NCBI GenBank assembly: GCA_023055505.1
Contig: JALIRH010000014.1
Span: forward strand, 18,237,404 to 18,301,403
DNA length: 64,000 nt
Direction of reading: 5' to 3'
Source of the DNA: Callipepla californica brunnescens
Lineage: Eukaryota; Chordata; Aves; Galliformes; Odontophoridae
The notes beneath the pieces are model-generated. The model ran no database searches and had not been told where the DNA came from. It saw only the letters and a list, made by a program, of their open reading frames with translations. This document shows positions 1-10,365 of the stretch, in pieces. Numbering within the stretch: position 1 is the stretch's first letter; every line of letters starts with the position of its first letter. Position numbers and translations under genes: made by a program.

Positions 1-83
1 CCTAAATCCTTGCTATTTCACCCCAAACTCCGGCCCTAAATCCTCGCTATTACGTCCGAAAATCTGGCCCTAAATCCAATTAG

Positions 84-238
84 ATCCTACATCTTTTAAT
101 CTATTCCCTCTATTATATTTCTATTAGTCTGTTCCCTCTTCTATCTCTTAATCTGTATCCTCTGTTCTATTTCTCTATTAATTTGTTCCCTCCTCTCTCT
201 ATTTCTCTCTTAATCTGTCCCCTCTATTAAACTTATAC
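84..238. repeat. Short tract of the ~30-bp polypyrimidine minisatellite
   Basis: Units of the form 'ctattctatttctctatta' plus 'atctgttccctc' replace the 34-bp repeat for about 150 bp. This is the same family that fills 5.0-11.7 kb, so the two minisatellite types are already interleaved here. Confidence 0.75.
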
Positions 239-560
239 CAATACTCCTTTCAATTCCACCCCAGCCTCTGTCTTTCAAACCTTGCTATTGCAACTCATAC
301 TCCCTCCTTAACTACTCGCTATCTCAGCCCATCTTCTGGCTTCCAATATTTGCTATTCCACCCTAATCTCTGTCCATAACTCCTCGTTGTTCCTCTACAA
401 TCTCTGTCCCAACTCTTCACATTTCCACCCCACACTCTGGCTCTAAATCCTCAGTGTTACACCCCAAACTCCGGCCCTAAATCCTCACTCTCCCACCCCA
501 AACTCCAGCTTTAAATACACACTCTCTCACACCAAACTCTGCCCGTAAATGCTGACTCTC

Positions 561-805
561 TCACTCCAAACTCCTACAAAAACTCCTCGCAGTTCCACAC
601 CAACCTCTGGCCCTAAATCCTTCCTCTTCCTTGCCAACCTCTGGCCACAGCTCCTCGCTCTTTCTTGCCAAACTGTTTTTGGGGGGAAAGTTCTGGGGGG
701 GAATTTTTGGGGAATTTTTTTCACTCCAAACTCCTGCAAAAACTCCTCGCAATTCCACACCAATCTCTGGCCCCAACTCCTCGCTCTTCCTTGCCAAACT
801 TTAGA
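561..805. repeat. 160-bp tandem duplication enclosing a G/T insertion
   Basis: 'tcactccaaactcct' with the next ~50 bp occurs at 561 and again at 721, an offset of 160 bp. Both copies are followed by 'ctcctcgctctt(t/c)cttgccaaact'. Between them, at 676-720, lies a block of G-runs and T-runs of the type found in the 2.73-kb unit. Confidence 0.7.
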
Positions 806-1299
806 TCCAGATCCTCGCTCTTTCATGCCAAACTCCAGCTTTAAATCCTCTCTCTCTCACCCCAAACTCCAACCCCATATCATCGCTATTCCAGCCCCAG
901 CTCTGGACCCAGCTCCTCACTAATCCTCTCAAATTCTGGCCCCTTATCCTCGCTGTCTTGCCCATTTGTCCAGCCCCTGATTTTCACTGTTTCACGCAGT
1001 TCTCCAGCCCGCGATCCTCGCTGTCTAGTGGACTTCTCTCTCTTATTTATCTCACCCAAATCTCTGGCCCTGATTCCTCATTCTTTCCCACCAACCTCTG
1101 ATACAAATCCTCACACACTCACCCCAGACTGTGGCCCTTACTCCTCATTCTCACCCTTTAAACTCTGCTCACTCTTCCTCATCTTCTAATTAAAAAACCC
1201 ACACCTAAATCCTCGCTATTCCAGCCCTAACTCTTAACCAACTCCTTAGTATTCCTCCCCAGATTCTGGCCCTATATCCTCACTTTCTCACCCTATTTT

Positions 1300-1460
1300 C
1301 CAGCACTCGATCGTCACTTGCACACCCTTTTTTCCAACCCCAATCGGCAGCGCTCCTGTGCGTGCAGTACATGCAGTACCTCCCATGGCCACAGGAGGGC
1401 GCCAGGAAATGCCTCCGGCCCGTTGCCTGCCCACCCTTGCCCTGATGCTGCTCAGTGTTC
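1300..1460. other. GC-rich island inside the minisatellite with a CTCF-like bipartite site
   Basis: About 160 bp of non-repetitive, CpG-containing sequence. It includes TGCAGTACC at 1,372 and CCACAGGAGGGCGCC at 1,389-1,403, a 17-bp offset. It resembles the 34-bp elements of the main array and is the best core match to a CTCF motif outside it. Frames crossing it on both strands show no recognisable domain. Confidence 0.5.
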
Positions 1461-1744
1461 AATCTTCACTATTTCTAAATATCCTCCAGCCTCAAACGCT
1501 GGCAATTTCTCCCCAAATTCTAGCCCCAAGCCTTCACTGCCTCAATCTGCAGCCACAAATCCTCACACTTTCTCGATGGACTCCCATCCCAACCCCTCAG
1601 CATTTTCACCCCCAAGCTCCAGCCTTGAATTCTTGCTCATTCACCTCAAGCTCCAGTCCCTCTTGGTACCCTTGAGACACCTCTATTCCTCCCCATCATC
1701 GCTCATCCCAGATGATCTCAGTATGTGTTGGATCTCTGTATGAA
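1461..1744. repeat. Degenerate ~34-bp minisatellite, block 2
   Basis: The pattern resumes as 'cagcctcaaacgctggcaatttc', 'agccccaagccttcactgcc' and so on, more diverged than block 1. There are no gene signals. Confidence 0.7.
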
Positions 1745-2155
1745 GGAAGGCTCACCCTATAGTTTACTTGGTCAGTGGTTCACGCTGTAAAGGGGTGCAG
1801 TGGATGGGAACTGTTGAATTGTGGCCTGAAGCACTGATGGATCACCCAAGGTGAGCACAGACTCAGCTGCAGGAGCACAGGTGAAGGCAATGCACCTGTG
1901 GCTGCAAGGGGTGGAGTCAGGCTCCACCTCTCCCAGACCCCACTTAAGGACTGACCTCCGCTGGGGAAGGATTTTTTGTTGGAGATCCCTCCCCTGTGGA
2001 GGTCCAGGCATGCCTTGACCATCAGTGGCAGGTGAGCCTTTCCTTATTTACTGGTTGTCTTTATCCCACTTGGACAAACCTTATAAAAATATACTGCCCA
2101 CCTTCATTGTTTTGTGTGGGTACTATTCTTTTGGGGTATTTACTGTACACACCCT
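1745..2155. other. ~0.4-kb non-minisatellite segment, candidate dispersed repeat
   Basis: Base composition changes sharply to mixed sequence with G on both strands, and the 34-bp periodicity stops, resuming at about 2,156. A TATA-like word TATAAAAATA lies at 2,082-2,091. The two overlapping minus-strand frames of about 80 codons (1,772-2,022) have no recognisable domain. It could be an old LTR or other interspersed element. No terminal repeats or target-site duplications can be supported in this low-complexity background. Confidence 0.4.
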
Positions 2156-4344
2156 AAACTTCAGCTCTTAATCCTTGCTTTTTCATCCCAAAGCCTAGCC
2201 CCTAGTCCTTGCTATTCCACTCCAAATTCTTGCCCCAAACCTTTCCTATTTCTTTCCAATCAGTAGTCCCAAATCTTCATTTTTACCCTTAAACTCCGGC
2301 CCCAAATGCTCGCTATTTCCTTCCAAACTAAACTCTAAAATCCAGGCTCATTCAGCCAAAACTCCATCCCAACTTCTTCCTGTTTCACCCCGAACTTCAG
2401 CCTCACAATTTTGAGGCCCAAATCCTCACAATTTTACCCTATATTGCAGCCTTGCTATTTTTCCCCGAATTTCAGTCCCATGTCTGGCTGTCTCACACTA
2501 ACGTCGAGCCCCCTATCCTCACAATTTCGTCCTAAATTCTAGCCCCTAACCCTTGCTGTTTCTGTGGTAAAGTCCAACCCAAAGCCCTCTTGATTTAGCA
2601 CTAAACACCATCCCCAAATTGGAGCTATTTCTCCTCCAATTCCAGCCATAAATCCTCACTATTTCATTGCAAACTTCACTCCCATATCCTCACTATTTCA
2701 CCTCAAACTTGAGTCCCCAAATCCCTGGTATTTCATTCCATAATTTAGTCCAAAATTATTGATCTTTACTGAAAAAAGACCCTGCCCCAAATACCTGCTG
2801 CTTCACCCCAATCTCCAGCCCCCAATCCTCCAGCCTTCAATCCTCATTGTTTCACCCCTGAAATCTTGCTCATTCACCCCAAACTCCAGCCTTACATCCT
2901 CACTGTTTCACCTTTGATTCCAGCCACGAGTCCTCACTATTTGGCCCCAAACTTCAGCTCTAAATCCTCACTTTTTCACCCCAAACTCTAGCTCCTAGTC
3001 CTTGATATTTCCTCCAGAACAGTAGTCCCTAATCCTCACTATTACCCACAAACTCAGTCCCTTAATCCTTACAATTTCCCCCCAGGCTCAAGTGCTAAAT
3101 CCTGGCTAATTCACCCCAAGCTCCAGTCCTGAATCTTTGCTCTTTCACCCCAAGGTCCTGTCCCAAATCCTTGGTATTTTTGCCCAAGCTCCAGTCCTGT
3201 GTCTTCGCTATTTCACCCTAAGCTCCTTTCCTGAATCCTCACTATTTCACCCCAGATGGAAGTGCCAACTTCTGGCTAATTCACCCCAAAGTCTAGCCTC
3301 TAACCCTTTCTATTTCACCCTGAACTGCAGAACAAAACCCTCAGCGTCTCTTCTCAAAAATCAAATCCCCATTCCTCAGTATTTCTCCCCATCCTTCAGC
3401 CCCAAATCCTCACCGTCTCTCCCAAAGTCCATCTGTAATTCCTCTCTATTTCTCTTCAAATCCTATCCCAAAATCCTCGCTATTTCACTTCAAAGTCTAG
3501 CCCCAGTCCTTGCTATTCCACCTCACATTTCTGCCCCAAACCCTCACAATTTACTTCTCATACGTTAGTCCCTTCTCAGTATTACCCTCAATCTCAGGTA
3601 ATCCTTTCTATTTCACCACAATCATGAGTACGGAATCCTGGCTTTCACCCCAAGCTCCAGTCCCAGCATCCCTGTTTTTTCACTCTATAATTTAGTACCG
3701 AATTCTTGCTATTTACCCCCCCATTTCTCCCCTCCCGAAAATAAAACTGAGCCCTGAATCCTCACCACCTCACCCCGATCTCGAGAGCCAAATTCTTACT
3801 CTTTACCCCCAAATTCAACCCCAAACCCACACTGTCTCACCCTAAACTCTCCTGCCCTAAACCCTTGCTGTTTCCCTTTGATCTCCAGCTGCATACCCTT
3901 ACTATTTGTTCTCAAATATGAGTCAAAAGTTTTCCTCACCCAATTCCTTGCATTTCCAGCCCAGGCTCACGTGCCAGATCTAGTTCATTCATTCCAGACT
4001 CAATGCCAACTTCTCTCCATTCCACACCAGGCTACAGCCTTACATTTGTATTCTTTCACCCTAAACTGCTGTCCCATATTATCGCTCTTTCACCCCAAAT
4101 TCGAGTCCCAAACCTACCCTCATTCACCCCAAACTCCAGTCCCAAATCCTCGCTGTTCAACCCCATATTCCAGCCCTAAATCCTCACTATCTCACCCCAA
4201 ACTCTGGCTTTAAATCCTTGCTATCTCCCCCTGAACTCTAGCTTTGCTATCTCACCTCTAACTCTTAGCTTTAAATCCTCACTATCTCACCCCAAACTCA
4301 GGCCCCAAATCCTCATTGCTCCACATCACACTTTTGCCCTTAAT
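2156..4344. repeat. Degenerate ~34-bp minisatellite, block 3
   Basis: A long run of 'cccaaatcctcactatttc' plus 'accccaaactccagcc' units, strongly diverged. A plus-strand frame of 143 codons at 3,137-3,568 is a translation of the repeat. It is rich in Ser, Pro, Leu and Phe with no recognisable domain. I see no other signal. Confidence 0.85.
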
Positions 4345-4545
4345 TAAGCTTTTGGGCTCCTGTAGATCTCGGCCTGCTGACAGATCGGCATTTCCCAGGG
4401 TTGCCTTTTTTGCCCTGGTTGGAAATGGGTGGGACTTTGGCCTTAGGTTCTGCTGACCGTGGACTTGCCCTGGATGCCACAACGTCTCAGATCTGACTAA
4501 AAGCGGCCTGTTGACTACAGCGGCTGATTCCCTCCGCATGTGGTA
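4345..4545 (+). repeat. Highly diverged fragment of the core module
   Basis: Positions ~4,455-4,541 ('ccgtggacttgccctggatg', 'ccacaacgtctcagatctg', 'gcggctgattccctccgca') align with the core module at 4,615-4,700 and 13,666-13,745. It is the most diverged copy and lies directly upstream of a better-preserved one. This suggests the module was already duplicated before the macrosatellite formed. Confidence 0.6.
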
Positions 4546-4850
4546 TTTTTGGGGGGATTGTTTTGTTTTTTTTGGCGGGGGGGATTTTGGGTGTTAATTA
4601 TTTCTCCTTTCTGCTTCCCGTGGCCATGCGCTGGACGCCACGCCGTCTCAGCTCTTACACAGAGCGGTCTGCTGACTGCGACGGATAATTCCCTCTGCAC
4701 TCCGTGCTGCATCCATCGGGACCGGTGGACCTGTGCATGTTTGTGGTCAGGTAGGACTAAGAGTGCTCCATGGATTTGGTCTCAGTTGCTGGACACTGCA
4801 CAGACAATTGCTCCGTCCGAATCCTCACTGTTCCTCACAAAACTCTGTCC
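4546..4850 (+). repeat. Old copy of the G/T block plus core module
   Basis: A short block of G-runs and T-runs (4,546-4,592) is followed by 'tttctcctttctgcttccc', 'ggacgccacgccgtctcag' and 'aggactaagagtgctccatg', in the same order as in every 2.73-kb unit (13,641-13,918). No indel appears to break the plus-strand frame at 4,540-4,854 relative to the later copies, but the opposite strand is open too. Confidence 0.8.
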
Positions 4851-5030
4851 TTAACTCCTCGCTGTTCCACCCTAATATCCTCACTATCTCACCACAAAAT
4901 CCAGAATGATCTCCTCACATCTCACTCTGAACTCCAGCCCCAACTCCTCCCTCTTCCTCCCCAAACTTCATCCCTAAATCCTCGATATTCCACCCCAAAC
5001 TCTGTCCCTAGGTCCTATTAGATCCTACAT
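4851..5030. repeat. Degenerate ~34-bp minisatellite, block 4
   Basis: Last stretch of the 'aactcctcgctgttccaccc' type before the array switches to the 30-bp family at about 5,030. Confidence 0.75.
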
Positions 5031-5986
5031 CTATTCATCTCTTTCCTCTGTTCCATTTCTCTATGGATCTCTTTCCTCTGTTCCATTTCTCTATGGATCT
5101 CTTCCCTCTGTTCCATTTCTCTATTTATCTGTTCCGTCTACTCCCTATTAATCTATTCCCTCTATTCAATTTCTTTATTAATATATTACCTCTTCTCTAT
5201 ATAATTCTTTTTCCTCTATTCTATATCACTATTTATATATTATCTCGATTTTATTTCTCTATTTTTTTATTCCTTCTATTCTATTTCTTTAAATTTCTGT
5301 TCTCGCTATTCTATTTCTCTATTTCTGTTCCCTCTTCTTTCTATTTCTCTATTTTTCTGTTCCCTCATATATCTATTTCCCTATTTTTGTATTCCCGATA
5401 TTCGACTTCTCTATTTATCTGTTCTGTCTGCTTTCTATTTCTCTATTTATCTCTTCCCGCTATTCTATTTCTCTATTTTTCTGTTCTCTCGATTCTATTT
5501 CTCTATTAATCTGTACCTTCTTCTTTCTATCGCATTATTAATCTGTTCCCTCTTCTCTCTATAAATCTATTAATTTATTCCCTCTTTTACTTCTCTCTTT
5601 GTCTGTTCCCTTGGTACTATTCTTCCCTTTGTCTCTTCCCTCTTCTCTCCATTCCTCTCATTACTTCTTCCCTCTTCTCCCTATTAATTTATTCCCTCAA
5701 TTTTATTCCTATATTAATCTATACCCTCTTCTCTCTATTAATCTTTTCTATTCTTATTTTTCTATATTAATCTGTATCTTCTATGCTATTTCTCTCTTAA
5801 CCTATTCCCTCTGATCTATTTCCCTATTTATCTCTACCTGCTATTTTATTTCTCTCTGTATCTGTTCCCTAGATTCTATTTCTCTATTAAACAGTCCCCT
5901 CATCTCACTATTAATCTCTTCCCTTGATTCTATTTCCCCATACAACTGTTCCCATCGATTCTATTTCTCTCTACATCTACTCCCTC
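5031..5986. repeat. ~30-bp polypyrimidine minisatellite, block 1
   Basis: Units of the form 'ctgttccctcgattctattt' followed by 'ctctatttat', with many variants. The 30-bp period is divisible by three, so plus-strand frames stay open for long stretches and translate as ten-residue Leu/Ile/Phe/Ser-rich repeats. These are not membrane proteins. A local near-exact 30-bp repeat occurs at 5,050-5,125. Confidence 0.9.
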
Positions 5987-6103
5987 TGTTATACGTGTGA
6001 AGAGAGCAATACACACCGATCGTTGCCAGTAGTAAGGAATTTATTGAGTAAGCAATAAATGAGCGAAACAGCACTGGGCAGCCGGGAGTCTGCGCTCCAC
6101 CAG
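5987..6103 (-). repeat. Left inverted arm (LTR R/U5 end, minus orientation)
   Basis: 117 bp homologous in inverted orientation to 6,638-6,752. On the minus strand it contains CAATAAATTCC and then a short tail ending in AACA. Confidence 0.75.
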
Positions 6104-6637
6104 ATAATTGGAACCAGAAAACACTGTCTGAAACAATTGAAAGGAAAAGGTCATGTTTTAGGCCAGGATGCGGTGATATGGCTTGATGAACAAGATGAGA
6201 AAAGGAAAAGGAGTGATTGTGATAGAAAATGTGTTCTGTACTTTCTATACTCGTTAATCAAACCGACTCAAGACAGATGGGTCAGTGTTTTTCAGCTCGT
6301 ATTTTTCTTAGAACTGTGTAGTTTGTAGAAGTCTTAAAATAGATATAGAAATGTTTTTGTAAATTGGAGCCATAGCATCTCATTCTAAAACCTGGACAAT
6401 GAACAACAGATAGCAGTGACCTTCTAAGGAACTGCAAAAGGAAAAGAAGTGGGAATCTCCTCTTAAGTGTGCGTAATTGGAGCTGAAGAGGACTGCAGTC
6501 TTCATCTCTTCTCTGCGAGGAGACAGAGAATGACTCCCAAATAGCAGCCAGCGCAGCCCAGGAAGAAAAGAGAAACCATGAATGCAGAGATAAGAGCCAA
6601 TAAAAAGAGGGGTCGGGAGGTCCCCTGGTGCGCGCCT

Positions 6638-6752
6638 CTGGTGGAGAGCAGACTCCTGGCCGCCCAGCGCTGTTCCACTCCTTCATTGCTTGCTCAATAA
6701 ATTCCTTACTGTTGGCAACGATCGGTGTGTATCATTCTTCACACCTAAAACA
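6638..6752 (+). repeat. Right inverted arm (LTR R/U5 end, plus orientation)
   Basis: 115 bp containing 'cattgcttgctcaataaatt' (polyadenylation-type AATAAA) and ending 'cacacctaaaaca'. Upstream, near 6,598, 'caataaaaagagg' is a weak TATA-like word. Homologous to the LTR fragments near 55.6, 57.6, 59.3 and 60.9 kb. Confidence 0.75.
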
Positions 6753-9351
6753 CCTCTTCTTGCTATTTATCTGTTCCCTCGATTCTATTTCTCTAGTTAT
6801 CTGTTCCCTCGATTCTTTTTCTCTAGTTATCAGTTACGTCTTCTCACTATGAATTTATTCCCTCAATTTTATTTCTCCCTTGATCAGTTCCCTCCATTCT
6901 ATTCCTCTCGTTATCTGTTCCCTCTTCTCTCTATTATTTTTTTCCCTCTATTCTATTTCTCTATATGTGTTTCCTGAATTTTATCCCTCCATTAATCTAT
7001 ACCCTGGATTCTATTTCTCTATTTATCTGTTCCCTCGATTCATTCCTCTATGTATCTGTTCCCTCAGTTCCATTCCTCTATTTACCTGTGCCCTCAATTC
7101 CATTTCTCTATTAATCAGTTCCCTCTTCTTTCTATAAAATTATTACTTTATTTCCTCTTATATCTATTTCTTTATTAATCAGTTCCCTCAATTCTATTTC
7201 TCAGATTATCTGTTCCCTCTTCTTTCTATTTCCCTATTTATCCGTTCCCTCGATTCAATTTCTCTCTATCTGTTCTCTCGATGCTATTTCTCTATTCCTC
7301 TATTCATTTATTCCCATTAATTCTGATTATCTAATCATCTATTCCCTAATCTATATTTATATCATTCTTTTCTCCTTATAAATCTATTAATTTACCCCCT
7401 CTTCTATTTCTCTCTTTATCTTGTCCCGCTGTTCTGTTTCCCTATTTATCCGTTCCCTCTTCTTTCTATGTCCCTATTTCTCTGTTCCCGCTCTTCTATG
7501 TCCCTATTTCTCTGTTTCCCCTATACTATTTCCCTATTTACCTGTTCCCTTTTCTTTCTCTTTCCATATTATTTTTTTCTCTCTATTCTATTTCTCTCTT
7601 TATCTGTTCTCTCACTTCTATTTCTCTATTCATCTGTTCCCATAGATTCTGATTATCTATTCATCGATTCTGATAATCTAATCTTCTGTTCCCGCTTATC
7701 TATTTCTCTATTAATCTGTCCCCACTAATCTATTCCTCTATTTATCTGTTCCCTCAATACTATTTCACTATCCTTCTGTTTACTCTATTCCATTCCTCTA
7801 TTAATCTGTGCCCAATATTTTATTTATCTATTAATCTTTTCCCTCTTCTCTATACTAATCAAATAATCTGTTCCAACTTCTCTCTATAAATTTATTAATT
7901 TACTCCCTCTTCTGTCTATTTCTGTATTTATCTGTTCCCGGTAGTTAATTTCTCTATTTATCTGTTCCCCTGATTCTATTTCTCCATTTATTCTGTTCCA
8001 TCTAATAGATTTCTCTCTTTATCTGTTGCCTCTATTCATTTTCTCTAGTTAATCTGCTTCCTCTTCTCACTATTAATTTATTCCCTCCATCCTATTTCAC
8101 TGTAAATCTGTTCCCGCTATTCTATTTCCATATTTATATGTTCTCTTCTCTTTATCTCTTCCCGCTCTTCTGTTTCTCTCTTTATCTCTTCCCTCTTCTT
8201 TCTATGCCCCTATTTATCTGTTCCCTCGATTCTGTTTCTCTATTTATCTGTTCCCTCTTCTGACTATTAATCTGTTCCCTTGATTTTACTTCCCTATACA
8301 TCTTTTCCCTCGATTCTCTTTCCCTATACAACTGTTTCCATAAATTCTTTTTCTCTATACATCTGTTCCCATCGATTCTATTTCTCTATTCATCTGCTCC
8401 CGCTAATCAATGTATCTATTAATCTGTTCCCGCTAATCTATTTCTCTATTTATTTCTTCCCGCTACATTCTCTCTCTACTTATCCGTTCCCACTATTCTA
8501 TTTCTCTACTTATCATTTGCCTCAATACTATCTCTCTAATTATCTGTTCCCTCAATACTATTTCTCTATTTATCTGCTCTCTCAATTCCATTCCTCTATT
8601 AAACTATTCCCTTGATTCCAGTTCCCTATTAAATGGCTTGCATTATTCTATTTATCTTATAATGTGTTCCCTCTACTCTCTATAGATCTAATAATCTGTT
8701 CCAACTTCTCTCTATATATCTATTAAATTCTTTTAAATTCTTTCTACTTCTGTATTTACCTGTTCCTGCTATTCTTTTGCACTTTTTACCTGTCCTCTCT
8801 TTAGACTTTTTCTCTTTTTATCTGTTCCCTCTTCATTCTCTTTCCATATTAATCTTTTCCCTCGATTCTATTTCTCTCTTTATCTGTTCCTGTGATTCCA
8901 TCACTTCGTTTATTCCGTTCCCTCTAATAGATTTCTCTATGTATCTGTTCCCTTCTTCTCACTATTAATTTATTTCCTTCATTCTATTTCTCATTTAATC
9001 TGTTCCCTCAGTTTTTTTCTATATTTATCAGTTCCCTCAAACCTATTTCTCTCTTTGTGTTTTCTCAATTCTATTACGCTGTTCATCTGTTCCCTCCAAT
9101 CTATATCTCAGTTGATCTGTTCCCTCTTTTCCCTATCAATTTATTCCCTCAATTTTATTTCTCTATTAATCTATACCCTCTCCTCTCTATTAATCCTTTC
9201 ATTCTATTCTTACTTTTCTGTATTAATCTGTATCCTCTATCCTATCTCTCTTAACCTATTCCCTCTGATCTATTTCCCTATTTATCTCTACCCGCTCTTC
9301 CATTTCTCTGTTTATCTGTTCCCTCTTCTCTCTGTAATTCCAATCCCTCTA
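6753..9351. repeat. ~30-bp polypyrimidine minisatellite, block 2
   Basis: Continuous degenerate 30-bp units. The last 300 bp (about 9,050-9,351) closely match 47,100-47,411 and partly 5,650-5,830, so this end belongs to a larger duplicated segment. I see no other feature. Confidence 0.9.
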
Positions 9352-9640
9352 GGCTTTTTCTCTGCAGCCGTTGGGGTTTTCTCTTTGGAGAGACTTCCCG
9401 AGCTGATCCCTGTTCGCTACTGCCCCTCTCGGGGTTGACTCCCTCGCTGCTTCTCCGGTGCTGACGCCTCGCTGCTTCTCCAGGACAACCGCTCGCTGCC
9501 CTTAACAGTGTCCCCCTTCCCCATCTCCCTACTCAATATTGGTAATAAACTGCTCGGACCAACATCTGAACTGTTGTTTCTTAATCTCACGCTGGGTATG
9601 CACGTAATCTGAAGAGCCTCGTCTGCCTCCTTTGTATTGG
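9352..9640 (+). mobile_element. LTR-like block, left copy
   Basis: Non-minisatellite sequence starting 'aggctttttctctgcagccg'. It contains 'cccctctcggggttgac', a local repeat of 'ctcgctgcttctcc', and AATAAA at 9,544-9,549 followed by 'cttaatctcacgctgggt'. The same block is at 47,412-47,690. A polyadenylation signal with a short downstream tail suggests the 3' part of an LTR, but I see no primer-binding site or defined ends, so the class is uncertain. Confidence 0.4.
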
Positions 9641-9651
9641 AGCGTGACTGG

Positions 9652-9731
9652 GGGTCTCTGTGGGGTTCACGTTTGGGGTCTCTGTGGGGTTCACGTTTGG
9701 GGTCTCTGTGGGGTTCACGTTTGGGGTCTCT
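9652..9731 (+). repeat. 24-bp tandem repeat, just over three copies
   Basis: 'gggtctctgtggggttcacg' plus 'tttg' repeated three times and then degenerating. The homologous place at 47,690-47,725 has only about one and a half copies, so the expansion is specific to this copy. Confidence 0.9.
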
Positions 9732-9979
9732 ATGGTGTCTCTATGTATCTCTATGGAGGTGCAGTACCACCACAGGGTGTCGCTGTGTCTGAGTGTCTCT
9801 ATGGGGTCACTGTGTCTCTATGTATCTCTGCGCATGTGCCCTTTATAAGGCAGCTTAATTAATTAATTGTGGCTTAATTAATTCATTAATGGCGGCTGAT
9901 TGAGGGGACCGATGGGTAGGGCTTCAAAAGCGCGGCTTCAGAGTGCCGCTGCCCTTCCTATAGTATTACCTCACAGCGC
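9732..9979 (+). repeat. Diverged GC-rich module with CTCF-like element and YY1-type box
   Basis: Precursor or sister of the module ending each 2.73-kb unit. TGCAGTACC at 9,760 is followed after only 8 bp by CCACAGGGTGTCGCT, so it lacks 10 bp of the usual spacer. The TTAATTAATTAA-type box is duplicated here and followed by ATGGCGGC near 9,890, then 'gggcttcaaaagcgcggc'. Confidence 0.75.
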
Positions 9980-10365
9980 TGCCCCATTTTGGGGGGATTT
10001 TTTGGGGTGAATTTTGGAGGTATTTTTGGAGATATTTTTTGAGGAATTTTGGGGGGATTTTTTGGGGTGATTTTGGGTGTTCCTGATTTCTCCTTTCTGC
10101 TTCCTCTGGCCGTGCGCTGGCTGCCACGCCATCTCGGCTCTTCCACAGAGCAGCCTGCTGATCGCAACGGAGAATTCCCTCCTCACTCCATGCTGCATCC
10201 AGTGGGACCGGCGGACCTGTGCATGTTTGGGGTCAGGTAGGACTAAGAGTGCTCCATGGATTTGGTCTCAGCTGCTGGATGCTGCACAGGCAATTGCTCC
10301 ATCCAAATCCTCACTGTTCCTCCCAAATCTCTAGCCCTAACTCCTCGTTGTTCCACCCTAATATC
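9980..10365 (+). repeat. Diverged G/T block and core module upstream of the array
   Basis: 9,980-10,080 is a short block of G-runs separated by T-runs. 10,081-10,365 matches the core module of the main array almost throughout. The G/T block is much shorter than in the array units and lacks the long T tracts. Confidence 0.85.

Larger units (their letters stand above)
1..1299. repeat. Degenerate ~34-bp pyrimidine-rich minisatellite, block 1
   Basis: Many imperfect copies of a ~34-35 bp unit on the pattern 'cctaaatcctcgctatt' followed by 'tcaccccaaactctggc'. Copies differ by substitutions and 1-2 bp indels, so it is an old array. Reading frames inside it (for example 549-923 on the plus strand) are repeat translations without domain features. 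It is interrupted by a 30-bp tract at 84-238 and a G/T block near 676-720. Confidence 0.85.
5987..6752. mobile_element. LTR-derived element with ~117-bp terminal inverted repeats
   Basis: The left end begins TGTTATACGTGTGAAG and the right end finishes CTTCACACCTAAAACA. The reverse complement of the right arm matches the left arm through 'aaggaatttattgag', 'gggagtctgc' and 'ctccaccag'. In each arm the outward-reading strand carries AATAAA followed by a U5-like tail ending in CA, as at the end of a retroviral LTR. The same ~75-bp tail occurs four times at 55-61 kb next to a primer-binding site. The two LTR ends therefore face outward from a ~530-bp centre that shows no coding signal. It could be a solo LTR with an inverted partial duplicate or a self-integration product. 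Confidence 0.7.

Noticed and set aside
1..60. Telomeric CCCTAA repeats
   Set aside because: 'ccctaaatcc' occurs as part of the 34-bp unit; there are no consecutive CCCTAA hexamers.
1772..2022. Small minus-strand genes of about 80 codons
   Set aside because: Two overlapping frames in an apparently dispersed segment with no recognisable domain or splice structure.
5982..6757. CCTCT target-site duplication around the inverted LTR element
   Set aside because: A possible 5-bp match exists only if the element starts one base inside TG, and 'cctct' is everywhere in this minisatellite.
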